Below are positions 47,616 to 55,592 of a stretch of 64,000 bases of DNA, piece after piece; the stretch's first letter is position 1, and each line of letters begins with the position of its first letter. Where the stretch lies: contig NZ_CP136995.1 in assembly GCF_033110285.1 (NCBI RefSeq), forward strand, positions 1,984,001 to 2,048,000, in the 5' to 3' direction. The notes beneath the pieces were generated by a model. That model had not been told where the DNA came from and did not search any database. It saw nothing but the letters and a program-made list of their open reading frames with translations. This DNA is from Ottowia sp. SB7-C50. GTDB lineage: Bacteria > Pseudomonadota > Gammaproteobacteria > Burkholderiales > Burkholderiaceae_C. The position numbers and the translations under genes are program-made.

Positions 47616-48953
47616 CCTGAAACCGGACGCGAAGGACGCCAAGGGTTCGCGAAGGACGCGAAAGAACAGCCAAAAAAGGCTCGAAAGCTCTCTCTCCCTC
47701 TGGGAGAGGGTTGGGGTGAGGGCCAGCGGCGCGTGATCCATCAAGACGCCCCACCCTATACCGCGCCTCCATCCCCCTCGCCCGCCACCGCCCCCCTGCA
47801 ACGGCGGTATCGCCCGCGCCCCCAGCGCCAGCGCGCTGCACACCAGCCAGAACAGACCCGCCACGCCGATGACGGTGCCGATCGAGCCGAACAGCATGGG
47901 CAGCAGAAAGCTGGAAAAGTTGATCGTCATCACCCGCAGCGCCATCGCCTCGCCCTGGCGCTGCGGCGGCGACACCTGGTGCAGCAGGCTCAGCACCATG
48001 GGCTGCACCGAGCCCAGCGCCACCCCCAGCACAATGGAGCACAGACCCATCGTCAGCGGGCCGTGCATCAGCGGATAAATCAGCAGCGTGCACGCGGCCG
48101 TCAACGTGGCGGCGTACATCACGCGCCATTCGGCCACGCGCTCGGCGACCAGGGGCAGTGCCATGCGCACGCCGGCCGCCGCGATGGCGAACGCGCCCAG
48201 CAGCGCGCCGATGGTCGACGCCGACAGGCCGCGCTCATGCCCCAGGATCGGCAGCACGAAGGTGTGCACGTCCCACGCCATGGCCTGCAGCCAGTTGACC
48301 ACCAGCAGCCGCCGCAGCATCGGCACCGACAGCAGATCCCACACCGACGGCGCGTCGCGCCGCGGCGCGGGCGGCGGCAGCGCCTGTTCGGGCGCGCCGC
48401 GCGCCAGCACCCAGCAGGCCAGCGGCAGCAGCGTCAGCAGCCCGAAGGCGGCGCGAAAGCCGGTTTCATGCGCCGGCTGCGGCCCCGCGTGGTCGATCAG
48501 CAGCCCCGTGACCAGCGGCCCCAGAAAATTGGCCATGGCCGGCGCGATGGCGATCCAGCTGAACACCGTCTTCAGCTCCGACGGATGCGCCGCCGCCCGC
48601 CCCACGTGCCGCTGCAGGCTGATCTGCGCCGTGCCAGCGGCCGCGCCGGTCAGCAGCGCCATGGCGCACAGCACGCCGAAGCGCGGCCACAGCACGGCCA
48701 GCCCCGTGCCCAGCATGGCCGCGCCCACCGCCAGCCGCAACGGCAGCTTCAACCCGTGCCGGTCGGCCAGCCGCCCCGCCGGCAGCGCCAGCACCACCGG
48801 CGACAGCGCAAACAGCGCCAGCAGTACCCCCACCTGCACCGCGCTGTAACCCAGTTGCAGCGCCAGCAAAGGCGCCGCCAGCCGCGCGCCCGTCATGGCG
48901 CTGTGCACGCAGACCTGCGCGGCGACCAGGCGCAGCAGTTCGCGGCTTTTCAT
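47601..48953 (-). CDS. MFS transporter
   Basis: 450 residues with about 12 hydrophobic helices. The loop-2/3 motif LADRHGLKLPLRLAVG matches the major facilitator signature G-x-x-x-D-R/K-x-G-R. Substrate cannot be inferred. The body of the family ends near residue 385 (ALGARAIPPLQ); the last 65 residues (GGGGGRGGWRRGIGWG onwards, including LTPTLSQREREL) are translated from three repeat elements, so the original stop was lost or the tail is non-functional. ATG 48953 starts a good first helix; an earlier in-frame ATG at 48995 falls in repeat DNA. Confidence 0.85.
   Translation of the reverse strand: MKSRELLRLVAAQVCVHSAMTGARLAAPLLALQLGYSAVQVGVLLALFALSPVVLALPAGRLADRHGLKLPLRLAVGAAMLGTGLAVLWPRFGVLCAMALLTGAAAGTAQISLQRHVGRAAAHPSELKTVFSWIAIAPAMANFLGPLVTGLLIDHAGPQPAHETGFRAAFGLLTLLPLACWVLARGAPEQALPPPAPRRDAPSVWDLLSVPMLRRLLVVNWLQAMAWDVHTFVLPILGHERGLSASTIGALLGAFAIAAAGVRMALPLVAERVAEWRVMYAATLTAACTLLIYPLMHGPLTMGLCSIVLGVALGSVQPMVLSLLHQVSPPQRQGEAMALRVMTINFSSFLLPMLFGSIGTVIGVAGLFWLVCSALALGARAIPPLQGGGGGRGGWRRGIGWGVLMDHAPLALTPTLSQRERELSSLFWLFFRVLREPLASFASGFRVFGW
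47628..47723. repeat. Two further repeat types under the MFS gene end
   Basis: GACGCGAAGGACGCCAAGGG with TTCGCGAAGGACGCGAAAG (family D, as at 48.98-49.25 kb and 53.39-53.50 kb), then CTCTCTCCCTCTGGGAGAGG followed by GTTGGGGTGAGGG, a hairpin element seen in many Proteobacteria. They are read as protein at the C-terminal end of the MFS gene. Confidence 0.7.
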
Positions 48954-48977
48954 GCGGAGGGTTGCGGGGTGGAGACG

Positions 48978-49245
48978 CTCATTTTTTGAACGCAAAGGGC
49001 GCTAAGGTGACGCGGAAGGCGCAAAAGCCTGTCGATGAAATGCGGCTGGACCTGCGAGAGCGACGCACTGCTCTTCCGTCACTCCCGCGAAGGCGGGAAT
49101 CCAACGGCGTATCGAGGCGTCGCGGCGATAGTGGCATGGATTCCCGCCTTCGCGGGAATGACGGATTTCTTCAAGTCGTTTGCTTTCGAAGCAAGAATTC
49201 CTTCTGCGACTTTTGCGTCACCTCTGCGCCCTTTGCGTTCAAAAA
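48978..49245. repeat. Composite inverted repeat (families D and C) between MFS and rmuC
   Basis: The 309-base gap holds no gene. GCTCATTTTTTGAACGCAAA at the left recurs inverted at the right end (TTTGCGTTCAAAAAATGAGC); the matching extends to about 38 bases, including GGCGC and AGGTGACGC. Inside lies a pair of family C hairpins (TCACTCCCGCGAAGGCGGGA at 49079 and GATTCCCGCCTTCGCGGGAA at 49139). The layout is that of a small inverted-repeat element with REP sequences at its core. Confidence 0.75.
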
Positions 49246-49262
49246 ATGAGCGCCCCACTCCC

Positions 49263-50807
49263 TCACCCATCCTGCCCATCCCCCACGCCCGCGTCCGTCA
49301 CGCCCGGCAGCAGCGCCTGGGCTTCGCCGTCGGGCAGCGCCTCGACCTTCTTGAGCGCGCGGTTCATCATGTTGGTGCGGGTCTGCGCTGTCTCCAGCGT
49401 CTTGACCACGGCGTCGGCCTGCGACTTCACCTTGTCCAGCATGCCGCCGAACTTGCCGAACTCGGTCTTCACCGCGCCCAGCACTTGCCACACCTCGCTG
49501 CTGCGCTTTTCCAGCGCCAGCGTCCTGAAACCCATTTGCAAACTGTTGAGCATGGCCAGCAGCGTGGTCGGCCCGGCCAGGGTGATGCGGTGGTCGCGCT
49601 GCAGCGCCTCCATCAGGCCGGGGCGGCGCAGCACCTCTGCGTACAGCCCCTCGGTCGGCAAAAACAGGATGGCGAAGTCGGTGGTGTGCGGCGGCTCGAC
49701 GTACTTGTCGGCCATGCCACGCGCCTCCAGCCGGATGCGCGCCTCCAGTGCCTTGGCCGCCGCCTCGGCGCCCAGCGCGTCGGCGCGCTGCTGCGCGTCC
49801 AGCAGGCGCTCGTAGTCTTCGTTGGGAAACTTCGCGTCAATCGGCAGCCAGACGGCGCTGGCCGCTCCTGAATCCGAAGCACCGCGGCCCGGCAGCTTGA
49901 TGGCGAAGTCCACCGCGTTGCGGCTGCCCGGCCGCGTGCAGACCTGCGCCGCGTACTGCTCGGGCGCAAACACCTGTTCCAGCAGCGCGGCCAGTTGCGC
50001 CTCGCCGAACATGCCGCGCGTCTTCACGTTGGTCAGCAGGTGCTTCAAATCGCCCACGCCCTGCGCCAGCGTCTGCATCTCGCCCAGGCCCTTGTGCACC
50101 TGCTCCAGCCGCTCGGCCACCTGCTTGAACGATTCGCCCAGGCGCGCCTGCAGCGTGGACTGCAGCTTCTCGTCCACCGTCTGTCGCATTTCGTCCAGCT
50201 TGGCGGTGTTGGCGGCCTGCAGTTGCGCCAGCTGCTGCTCCAGCGTGCCGCGCACCTCGGTCATGCGGCGAGCGTTGGTTTCACTTAAAGATTGAAGCTG
50301 CTGCGTCAACGTCTCCGACAGCGAGCCGCGCAGGTGCGCCAGCTGCTGCGCAAAAGCGTCGATCTGCGCGTTCTGCGTGCGCGTGGCCTCGGCCGCCTGC
50401 TGCGCCATACCCAGGCCCAGCGCCTGCAGCTGATTCACCAGCGTGTCGCCCAGCGTGCCGCGCAACTGCGTCAGCTGCGCCGACAGCGCGTCGACCTGCG
50501 CGTTCTGCGTGCGCAGGCCTTCCGCGCCCTGGCGCACCACCGCGTCCTGAAACGTTGCCAATGCGTGCGACAGCTCCTGCCGCCCTTCGCGCGCGCTGCC
50601 GCCGATCTCTTGCCGCAACTCACGCTCCAGCCGCTCGCTGTGCTGGCCCACGGCGGCGCCTACCAGTTGCTGCACCTCGCCGCGCGACGCCACGTCGTCG
50701 GGCCGCCGCGGCCGCTTGAGCAGCAAGGCCAGCACCAGCAAAAGGTTCAGCCCCAGTGCCGCCAATGCCAGCCATAACACCCAGTCGGGCCACGAAGAAC
50801 TGCTCAT
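49263..50807 (-). CDS. rmuC: DNA recombination protein RmuC
   Basis: 514 residues. One N-terminal membrane helix (VLWLALAALGLNLLLVLALL), a long coiled coil with near-repeats (LSAQLTQLRGTLGDTLVNQL, FAQQLAHLRGSLSETLTQQL) to residue about 245, then the RmuC nuclease-like domain with LLTNVKTRGMFGEAQL, VWLPIDAKFPNEDYERLLDA and FAILFLPTEGLYAEVL. RmuC limits inversions at short inverted repeats in E. coli; here it is next to many such repeats. The stretch GASDSGAASA (49864-49880) interrupts a conserved region and resembles the family A core. Downstream of the D-2-hydroxyacid dehydrogenase on the same strand. Confidence 0.94.
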   Translation of the reverse strand: MSSSSWPDWVLWLALAALGLNLLLVLALLLKRPRRPDDVASRGEVQQLVGAAVGQHSERLERELRQEIGGSAREGRQELSHALATFQDAVVRQGAEGLRTQNAQVDALSAQLTQLRGTLGDTLVNQLQALGLGMAQQAAEATRTQNAQIDAFAQQLAHLRGSLSETLTQQLQSLSETNARRMTEVRGTLEQQLAQLQAANTAKLDEMRQTVDEKLQSTLQARLGESFKQVAERLEQVHKGLGEMQTLAQGVGDLKHLLTNVKTRGMFGEAQLAALLEQVFAPEQYAAQVCTRPGSRNAVDFAIKLPGRGASDSGAASAVWLPIDAKFPNEDYERLLDAQQRADALGAEAAAKALEARIRLEARGMADKYVEPPHTTDFAILFLPTEGLYAEVLRRPGLMEALQRDHRITLAGPTTLLAMLNSLQMGFRTLALEKRSSEVWQVLGAVKTEFGKFGGMLDKVKSQADAVVKTLETAQTRTNMMNRALKKVEALPDGEAQALLPGVTDAGVGDGQDG

Positions 50808-50810
50808 CTC

Positions 50811-50876
50811 ACTCCTGATTCAATAGCTGCTGGCGCTGGACTGGCAAGCGCAGGCAGCGGTTTTGATTCAAATCTT
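50811..50876 (-). repeat. Family A palindromic repeat, copy 9
   Basis: ACTCCTGATTCAATAGCTGC, TGGCGCTGGACTGGCAAGCG, CAGGCAGCGGTTTTGATTCA: one of the best-preserved copies. It fills the gap between the dehydrogenase stop and the rmuC start. Confidence 0.85.
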
Positions 50877-51873
50877 CTAGCGCGAACCAATCACTTCGGG
50901 ATTCAGCGGCGTGACCGGCTTGCCCTGCGTGAGGTAGCCGATCAGGTTGTCGGCCGCCAAATTGGCCATTGCCTTGCGCGTGGGCACGGTGGCGCTGCCG
51001 ATGTGGGGGGGTGAGCACGACGTTGGGCACGGTGAGCAGGTCGGGGTGGACAGTGGGTTCGCCTTCGAACACGTCAAGGCCGGCGGCGGCGATGCGGTTG
51101 TCGCGCAGGGCCTGGGCCAGTGCGGCGTCGTCGACGATGCCGCCGCGCGCGATGTTGACCAGGGTGGCGGTGGGCTTCATCAGCGCCAGTTCGGCGGCGC
51201 CGATGGCGTGGTGCGATTCCCTCGAATACGGCAGCACCAGCACCAGGTGGTCGGCGGTCTTGAGCAGCTCATCCTTGCTGACGTAGCGGGCCTTGACTTC
51301 GGCCTCGTCGCCTTCAGGCAGGCGCGAGCGGTTGTGGTAGATGACCTTCATGCCAAATCCAAGCGCGCCGCGCCGCGCGATTGCTTGGCCGATGCGGCCC
51401 ATGCCCAGGATGCCGAGCGTGCTGCCGTGTATGTCCTGGCCGATCATCATGTCGTAGGCCCAGCGGTCCCACTTGCCGGCGCGCAGGAAGTGCTCGGACT
51501 CGGCCACGCGGCGCGCGGCGGCCATCAGCAGCGCAAAGCCCATGTCGGCGGTGGTTTCGGTGAGTACTCCGGGGGCGTTGGTGGCCAGCACGCCGGCGGC
51601 GGTCATGGCGGGCACGTCGAAGTTGTTGTAGCCGACGGCCATGTTGGCGCAGATTTTCAGGTCGGGGCAGGCCTTGAGCAGGTCGGCGTCAATGCGCTCG
51701 CTGCCGGTGGTGAACACGCCGTGCTTGCCTTGCAGGCGGCGGACGAGTTCATCGCGCGGCCACAAGTCGTCGGACGGGTTGGTTTCGACGTCGAAATGCT
51801 GGGCCAGCTTGTCGATGATTTCGGGGAAGACGGCGCGGGCGATGAGGATGTGGGGGCGTGCTGCGGTATTCAT
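50877..51873 (-). CDS. D-2-hydroxyacid dehydrogenase (glyoxylate/hydroxypyruvate reductase B-like), frameshifted
   Basis: 331 residues after removing one base. NAD(P) motif LGILGMGRIGQAIARRGAL, LVNIARGGIVDDAAL with the catalytic Arg, VFEGEP with Glu, and TPHIGSAT with the catalytic His. The family reduces glyoxylate, hydroxypyruvate or 2-ketogluconate. The G7 run at 51005-51011 has one G too many just at the TPH, so uncorrected translation loses the catalytic His and the C-terminal end (ATVPTRKAMANLAADNLIGY). ATG 51873; no leader. Probably cotranscribed with rmuC. Confidence 0.88.
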
Positions 51874-51900
51874 GAGGCCATTCTAGGGATGGCCCCGCGT

Positions 51901-52410
51901 TCATGCCGGCGCACGCAGCGCGCGCGGGTCATACAACCAGCGCCGCAGCTTGGTGACGCGCAGCTGGCCCGCATGCGGGTGCGCGGGGTTGATGAGCAGG
52001 TTGTGTTCTTCGGGTACGACGACCGAGGGCACCTGCGCCAGCAGGCTGCCGCCCCGGGCGGCCCAGGCGGTGCCCCCGGCGATGCTGACGCGGCCGGCGG
52101 GCAAGGCGTCCCAGCCGACGTGCTGGCCACCGTCGAACACGGTGCGCAGGCCCCAGGCGGCGACCGGGATGTCGATGCGCACCAGGTAGCGGTTGAGCGG
52201 CAGCGCAATGCTGCCACCCAGGTGCACCACCGTCTCAAGGCAGGCCAGCGCGCGCGAGCTGCTGGCATAGACCAGCGGCGTGCCGCGCGCGTTCCAGCGG
52301 CCGCCGGTGGCCCGCGCACCGGCGCCGCTCAGGTCGTCGGCGGTGTAGTCGGGCGTGTCGGTGGCGATGCGCCAGACGCTGATGGTGTCGGCGGCGGCTG
52401 CGTCGTCCAT
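51901..52410 (-). CDS. RES-domain toxin
   Basis: 169 residues. RES family: ISVWRIATDTPDYTADDLSG with Arg, GGRWNARGTPLVYASSSRAL with the second Arg and Tyr, then ACLETVVHL with Glu, matching the Arg/Tyr/Glu active-site residues of RES toxins. These degrade cytoplasmic NAD+ or ADP-ribosylate targets. The start was placed at MDDAAAADTI; an earlier ATG at 52431 would add seven residues translated from repeat DNA. Unlike most RES/Xre pairs, it is 282 bases from its antitoxin, the gap being filled by repeats. Confidence 0.85.
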   Translation of the reverse strand: MDDAAAADTISVWRIATDTPDYTADDLSGAGARATGGRWNARGTPLVYASSSRALACLETVVHLGGSIALPLNRYLVRIDIPVAAWGLRTVFDGGQHVGWDALPAGRVSIAGGTAWAARGGSLLAQVPSVVVPEEHNLLINPAHPHAGQLRVTKLRRWLYDPRALRAPA

Positions 52411-52431
52411 CACGCACCGTCCAAACGGCAT

Positions 52432-52692
52432 CCCGTGACCCCAGACGCAAGGCCGTGGTGCAGGCCACTGGCGTTGTTCCCCCTAGGAGTCTGCGCGGCA
52501 GAAGGAGCGTCGGCTGCAACGCGCGAGAAAACGGTCCATCGCGGCGCTGCCTCCGGCGCCCATAGCCCGGCTATGGGCTTGTCGGTACACCGAAGCTGTC
52601 CTCGTTTTTCGCGCGTTTCGCTTCGACGCCTTCTACCGCGCAGACTCCTAGCGCAGCAGCCGCAGGAAGGCGCGCAGCGGCTCAGAGGGGCG
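52432..52692 (-). repeat. Family B repeat (copy 5) interrupted by a hairpin element, inside the toxin-antitoxin operon
   Basis: On the minus strand, the antitoxin TGA is followed by CGCCCCTCTGAGCCGCTGCG and CGCCTTCCTGCGG, the left half of family B; then the 169-bp hairpin (52483-52651); then GGGGAACAACGCCAGTGGCC and TGCACCACGGCC, the right half. The toxin start follows. Confidence 0.7.
52483..52651. repeat. 169-bp hairpin element with CTAG ends
   Basis: CTAGGAGTCTGCGCGG at the left is inverted as CCGCGCAGACTCCTAG at the right, and pairing continues inward through GAAGG..CGTCG and GCGCGAGAAAACG against CGTTTTTCGCGC. The centre carries the small palindrome CCCATAGCCCGGCTATGGG. No open frame inside. 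A diverged partial copy is at 61329-61425. Confidence 0.85.
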
Positions 52693-53190
52693 TCACGCAT
52701 ACACGCCGGATTTCATCTGGTACAGCAGCGTGCTGACGGCTTCGCGGCCGTCGGCGGTGTCCAGCAGGTCTTGCGGCGCCAGGCCGCCCAGTGCGGGCAC
52801 CGGGTCGGCCATCCAGCGGGCGAACCAGCGGGCGGCGTCGAAGTTGTCGGGCGCGCTGCCGGCTTCGCGCACCATGGCGTCGACCTGGCCGATCAGCCTT
52901 TCAATGCCGACCAGCTTTTCGCCTTCGAACTGCGACAGCGGGCCGCGCTGGGTGATCTTGCGCTCGACCGTGGAGCGCGCCAGCCCCAGCACGCGCATGA
53001 ATTGGTCACGCGGCAGGCCCATGGCGTCGGCCAGCGTAACCACTTCGCGTGCGGGCACGCCCTGCTTGACGCGCTGCGAGCGTTCCATGGGCGACAGCCA
53101 ATAAGCCGCCGTGGCAGCGCCGTGCAGGGCGTAGCTGCCCAGGCGGTCAGACACGGCGGGCGCAGCGGCAGAAGAAAGCGATGCGGACAT
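52693..53190 (-). CDS. Xre/MbcA/ParS-type antitoxin (DUF2384)
   Basis: 165 residues. N-terminal helix-turn-helix (PAREVVTLADAMGLPRDQFM, then VLGLARSTVERK) followed by the DUF2384 helical domain (GIERLIGQVDAMVREAGSAP, DAARWFARWMADPVPALGG) and the end STLLYQMKSGVYA, which in homologues inserts into the RES active site. It neutralises the downstream RES toxin and probably represses the operon. ATG 53190 was chosen (MSASLSSAA); ATG 53214 is possible. The usual overlap with the toxin gene is absent because of inserted repeats. Confidence 0.88.
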   Translation of the reverse strand: MSASLSSAAAPAVSDRLGSYALHGAATAAYWLSPMERSQRVKQGVPAREVVTLADAMGLPRDQFMRVLGLARSTVERKITQRGPLSQFEGEKLVGIERLIGQVDAMVREAGSAPDNFDAARWFARWMADPVPALGGLAPQDLLDTADGREAVSTLLYQMKSGVYA

Positions 53191-53280
53191 GGCGGCCTCC
53201 ATCAATAGAGACAAATTTTATGCCCAAACAAGACAGAACACAAGCCCTGAACCCCATGCCGTGGCTTGACAGGCGGCTTC

Positions 53281-53335
53281 ACTATCGAATCAATAGCTTA
53301 TTGCGCTGATCAGGCAAGCGCGCAAGCCCGATTTC
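53281..53335 (-). repeat. Family A palindromic repeat, copy 10
   Basis: CGAATCAATAGCTTATTGCG, AGGCAAGCGCGCAAGCCCGA. Lies in the 340-base gap between the monooxygenase stop and the antitoxin start; the rest of the gap holds the family D hairpin and no gene. Confidence 0.7.
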
Positions 53336-53384
53336 GCTGGATTGCGCACGGGTTGCAAGTTTGCCCAACCACCCACCCCAAACA

Positions 53385-53505
53385 GCCGGACGCAGAGGAC
53401 GCAAAGATTCCGCAGAGGACGCAAAAAAAAACCAAAAACCAGTTTTCTGGCTGTTCCCTTTCGCGTCCTTCGCGAACCCTTTGCGTCCTTCGCGTCGGTA
53501 TTCAG
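53385..53505. repeat. Large family D hairpin
   Basis: GACGCAGAGGACGCAAAGAT and CCGCAGAGGACGCAAA on the left are inverted on the right as TTTCGCGTCCTTCGCGAACC and CTTTGCGTCCTTCGCGTC; the centre is CCAAAAACCAGTTTTCTGGC. A stem of about 45 bases can form. Confidence 0.75.
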
Positions 53506-53530
53506 ACAGTCACCGCTGGACGCAATCCAC

Positions 53531-54736
53531 TCACCCCGCGTACAGCCAAGGCACGTCCAGAATCCGCTCGCCCAGCAGGCGGATGGACGCATCGCGCCCC
53601 AGGCGCACCAGCCCGGTCGAATGGAAGATGCGGCCGTTGCGGATCGAGCGCGCCTGCACGCGTGCGCAGCGCTGCCAGCGCGCCAGCGCGTAGCGCTTGA
53701 GGCGCGTGGGCACGTCCACGGCGTCCATGGCCAGCGCGCGGGCCAGTTCGGCCGCGTCTTCGATGGCCATGCCGGCGCCCTGGGCCAGGTACGGGCGCAT
53801 GGGGTGGGCGGCGTCGCCCGCCAGCGCCACCAGGCCGCGCGCCATCTGGTCGGCGCCTTCGACCGGCGGCCGGTCGGCCAGCGCCCACAGGCGCCAGGCG
53901 TGGTCGTTCACGGTGGCGTCGGGCACGGCAGCGATCAGTTCGCGCAGCGGCGCGCAGATGTCGCCGTGCGCCTGCATGGCGCGCTGCAGGTCGATGGCGT
54001 TGGCGCCGTGGTCCCAGCCCTGCGCGTCGGCCGGCGGGTCGCCATGGACGATGGCGACCACGTTCATCCACTCGCCCCGCCGCACGGGGTACTGCACCAC
54101 GTGCAGGCGCGGGCCGAGCCAGGCGGTGACCTGCGTGGTGCGCAGCGCGGCGGGCAGCGCCGACTGGCGCAGCATGGTCCGGTAGGCCAGGTGGCCGGTC
54201 ACGCGCGGCGGGCCGTCGTTCAGCAACTGCTGGCGCACACGGCTCCACACGCCGTCCGCGCCCAGCAGCGCGTCGCCTTCGATCTGCTGCCCCGCCACGG
54301 TGCTGAGCGTGACAGCCTTGCCGTCGTCGGCGTAGCTGGCCAGCCAATGGTCCAGGTTGAGGTGCACGTTGGGCTGGCTGCCCGCGGCCATGCACAGCAC
54401 GCGGTGCAGATCGGCGCGGTGCACCGTGGCGTAAGGCGCGCCATAGCGTTGCTGCGCGGTGGCGCCCAGCGCCAGCGCGCCCAGGTCGGCGCCGCTGGTG
54501 GCATTGCGCACCTGCAGCCGATCAGGAAACGCGGCCACGGCGCGCAACTCGTCGCCCAGGCCCCAGGCCTGCAGGATGCGCATGACATTGGGGCCCAGCT
54601 GCACGCCCGCGCCCACCTCGCTGAATTCGGCCGCGCGCTCGTACAGGCGTACTTCCCACCCCGCGCGCGCCACCGCCAGTGCCGCCGCCAGTCCGCCAAT
54701 GCCGCCACCGGCAATCAGAAGCTGTTGTGTCGTCAT
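53531..54736 (-). CDS. FAD-dependent aromatic monooxygenase (salicylate/3-hydroxybenzoate hydroxylase-like)
   Basis: 401 residues. FAD motif LIAGGGIGGLAAALAVARAG with acidic end LYERA, the DG motif GADGVWSRVRQQL and the second FAD motif VALAGDAAHPMRPYLAQGAG, complete for group A flavoprotein monooxygenases that hydroxylate phenolic acids with NAD(P)H and oxygen. Candidates are salicylate 1-hydroxylase and 3-hydroxybenzoate 6-hydroxylase; sequence alone does not separate them. ATG 54736 starts directly before the FAD motif. No ring-cleavage genes nearby, so its pathway is elsewhere or it acts on another ring substrate. Confidence 0.88.
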   Translation of the reverse strand: MTTQQLLIAGGGIGGLAAALAVARAGWEVRLYERAAEFSEVGAGVQLGPNVMRILQAWGLGDELRAVAAFPDRLQVRNATSGADLGALALGATAQQRYGAPYATVHRADLHRVLCMAAGSQPNVHLNLDHWLASYADDGKAVTLSTVAGQQIEGDALLGADGVWSRVRQQLLNDGPPRVTGHLAYRTMLRQSALPAALRTTQVTAWLGPRLHVVQYPVRRGEWMNVVAIVHGDPPADAQGWDHGANAIDLQRAMQAHGDICAPLRELIAAVPDATVNDHAWRLWALADRPPVEGADQMARGLVALAGDAAHPMRPYLAQGAGMAIEDAAELARALAMDAVDVPTRLKRYALARWQRCARVQARSIRNGRIFHSTGLVRLGRDASIRLLGERILDVPWLYAG

Positions 54737-54804
54737 GCGCCGATTGTGCCGCCGCCCGCACCGCGTCTGGCTGACGCAGCGCAAGCGTGTGCGCTGCCTT
54801 GAAG

Positions 54805-54870
54805 TTAAAGACAAAAAAGCGCCGCCAGCGCTTGTCTGGCCGGCGTGGACAGCTATCAAATTTTTATCAA
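54805..54870 (-). repeat. Family A palindromic repeat, copy 11
   Basis: GACAAAAAAGCGCCGCCAGC and GGACAGCTATCAAATTTTTA. Overlaps the last base or two of the LysE/ArgO stop region and fills the gap to the monooxygenase. Confidence 0.8.
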
Positions 54871-55490
54871 GACAGCTGCCGCGCCAGCAGTTGCCAGGCG
54901 ATGCCGAACATCAGCGCCGCCACCGCCAGATCCAGCACGCGCCACGCCGCCGGCCGCGCGAACAACGGCGTCAACAGCCGCGCGCCGTAGCCCAGTGCCG
55001 CAAACCACAGCGCACTGGCCGCGCCCGCCCCGGCCAGAAACACCGGCCGCAGCGCCGCAGGCTGTCCCGCGCCCACGGCGCCCACCAGCACCACGGTGTC
55101 CATGTAGACGTGCGGGTTGAGCAGGCTGATGGCCAGCACCTGCCGCACCACCTGCGCGCGCGACGCGCCCTGCCCCGCACCCGACGCGATCAACCGCCCC
55201 GGCACCAGCGCGCGCCGCAAGGCCTGCAGGCCATAGAACGCCAGCGCCGCTGCGCCGGCCCAGGCGATCACGGTCAACGCGCGCGGCGACGACTGCACCA
55301 GTGCGCCCAAGCCGAACACGCCACCGGCCATCAGCGCCACATCCAAGCCCGCGCACACCGCCACCACCGCCCCGACATGCTCGCGCCGCAGCCCCTGGCG
55401 CAGCACGAAGGCGTTTTGCGCGCCAATGGCGACGATGAGGGAGAGGCTGAGGGTGAAGCCGGTGAGGAAGGGACTGCCGATCGTGAACAT
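54867..55490 (-). CDS. LysE/ArgO-family amino acid exporter
   Basis: 207 residues, six hydrophobic helices. Starts MFTIGSPFLTGFTLSLSLIV then AIGAQNAFVLRQGLRREHVG, the LysE/ArgO signature; later AISLLNPHVYMDTVVLVGAV with the conserved Asn-Pro. ArgO and LysE export arginine and lysine (or toxic analogues); which one here is not clear. An earlier ATG adds 14 residues without similarity. Upstream of the FAD monooxygenase on the same strand. No LysG/ArgP regulator adjacent. Confidence 0.9.
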   Translation of the reverse strand: MFTIGSPFLTGFTLSLSLIVAIGAQNAFVLRQGLRREHVGAVVAVCAGLDVALMAGGVFGLGALVQSSPRALTVIAWAGAAALAFYGLQALRRALVPGRLIASGAGQGASRAQVVRQVLAISLLNPHVYMDTVVLVGAVGAGQPAALRPVFLAGAGAASALWFAALGYGARLLTPLFARPAAWRVLDLAVAALMFGIAWQLLARQLS

Positions 55491-55592
55491 CCGAGAGCAA
55501 GTTTCAGTGTGCAGATCGGAACAGACCCGCATTTCCGATGGGCGATCACGATGGGTTTGGCGGAATTACCGCGAGTTTCTGGCCTACGCGGG

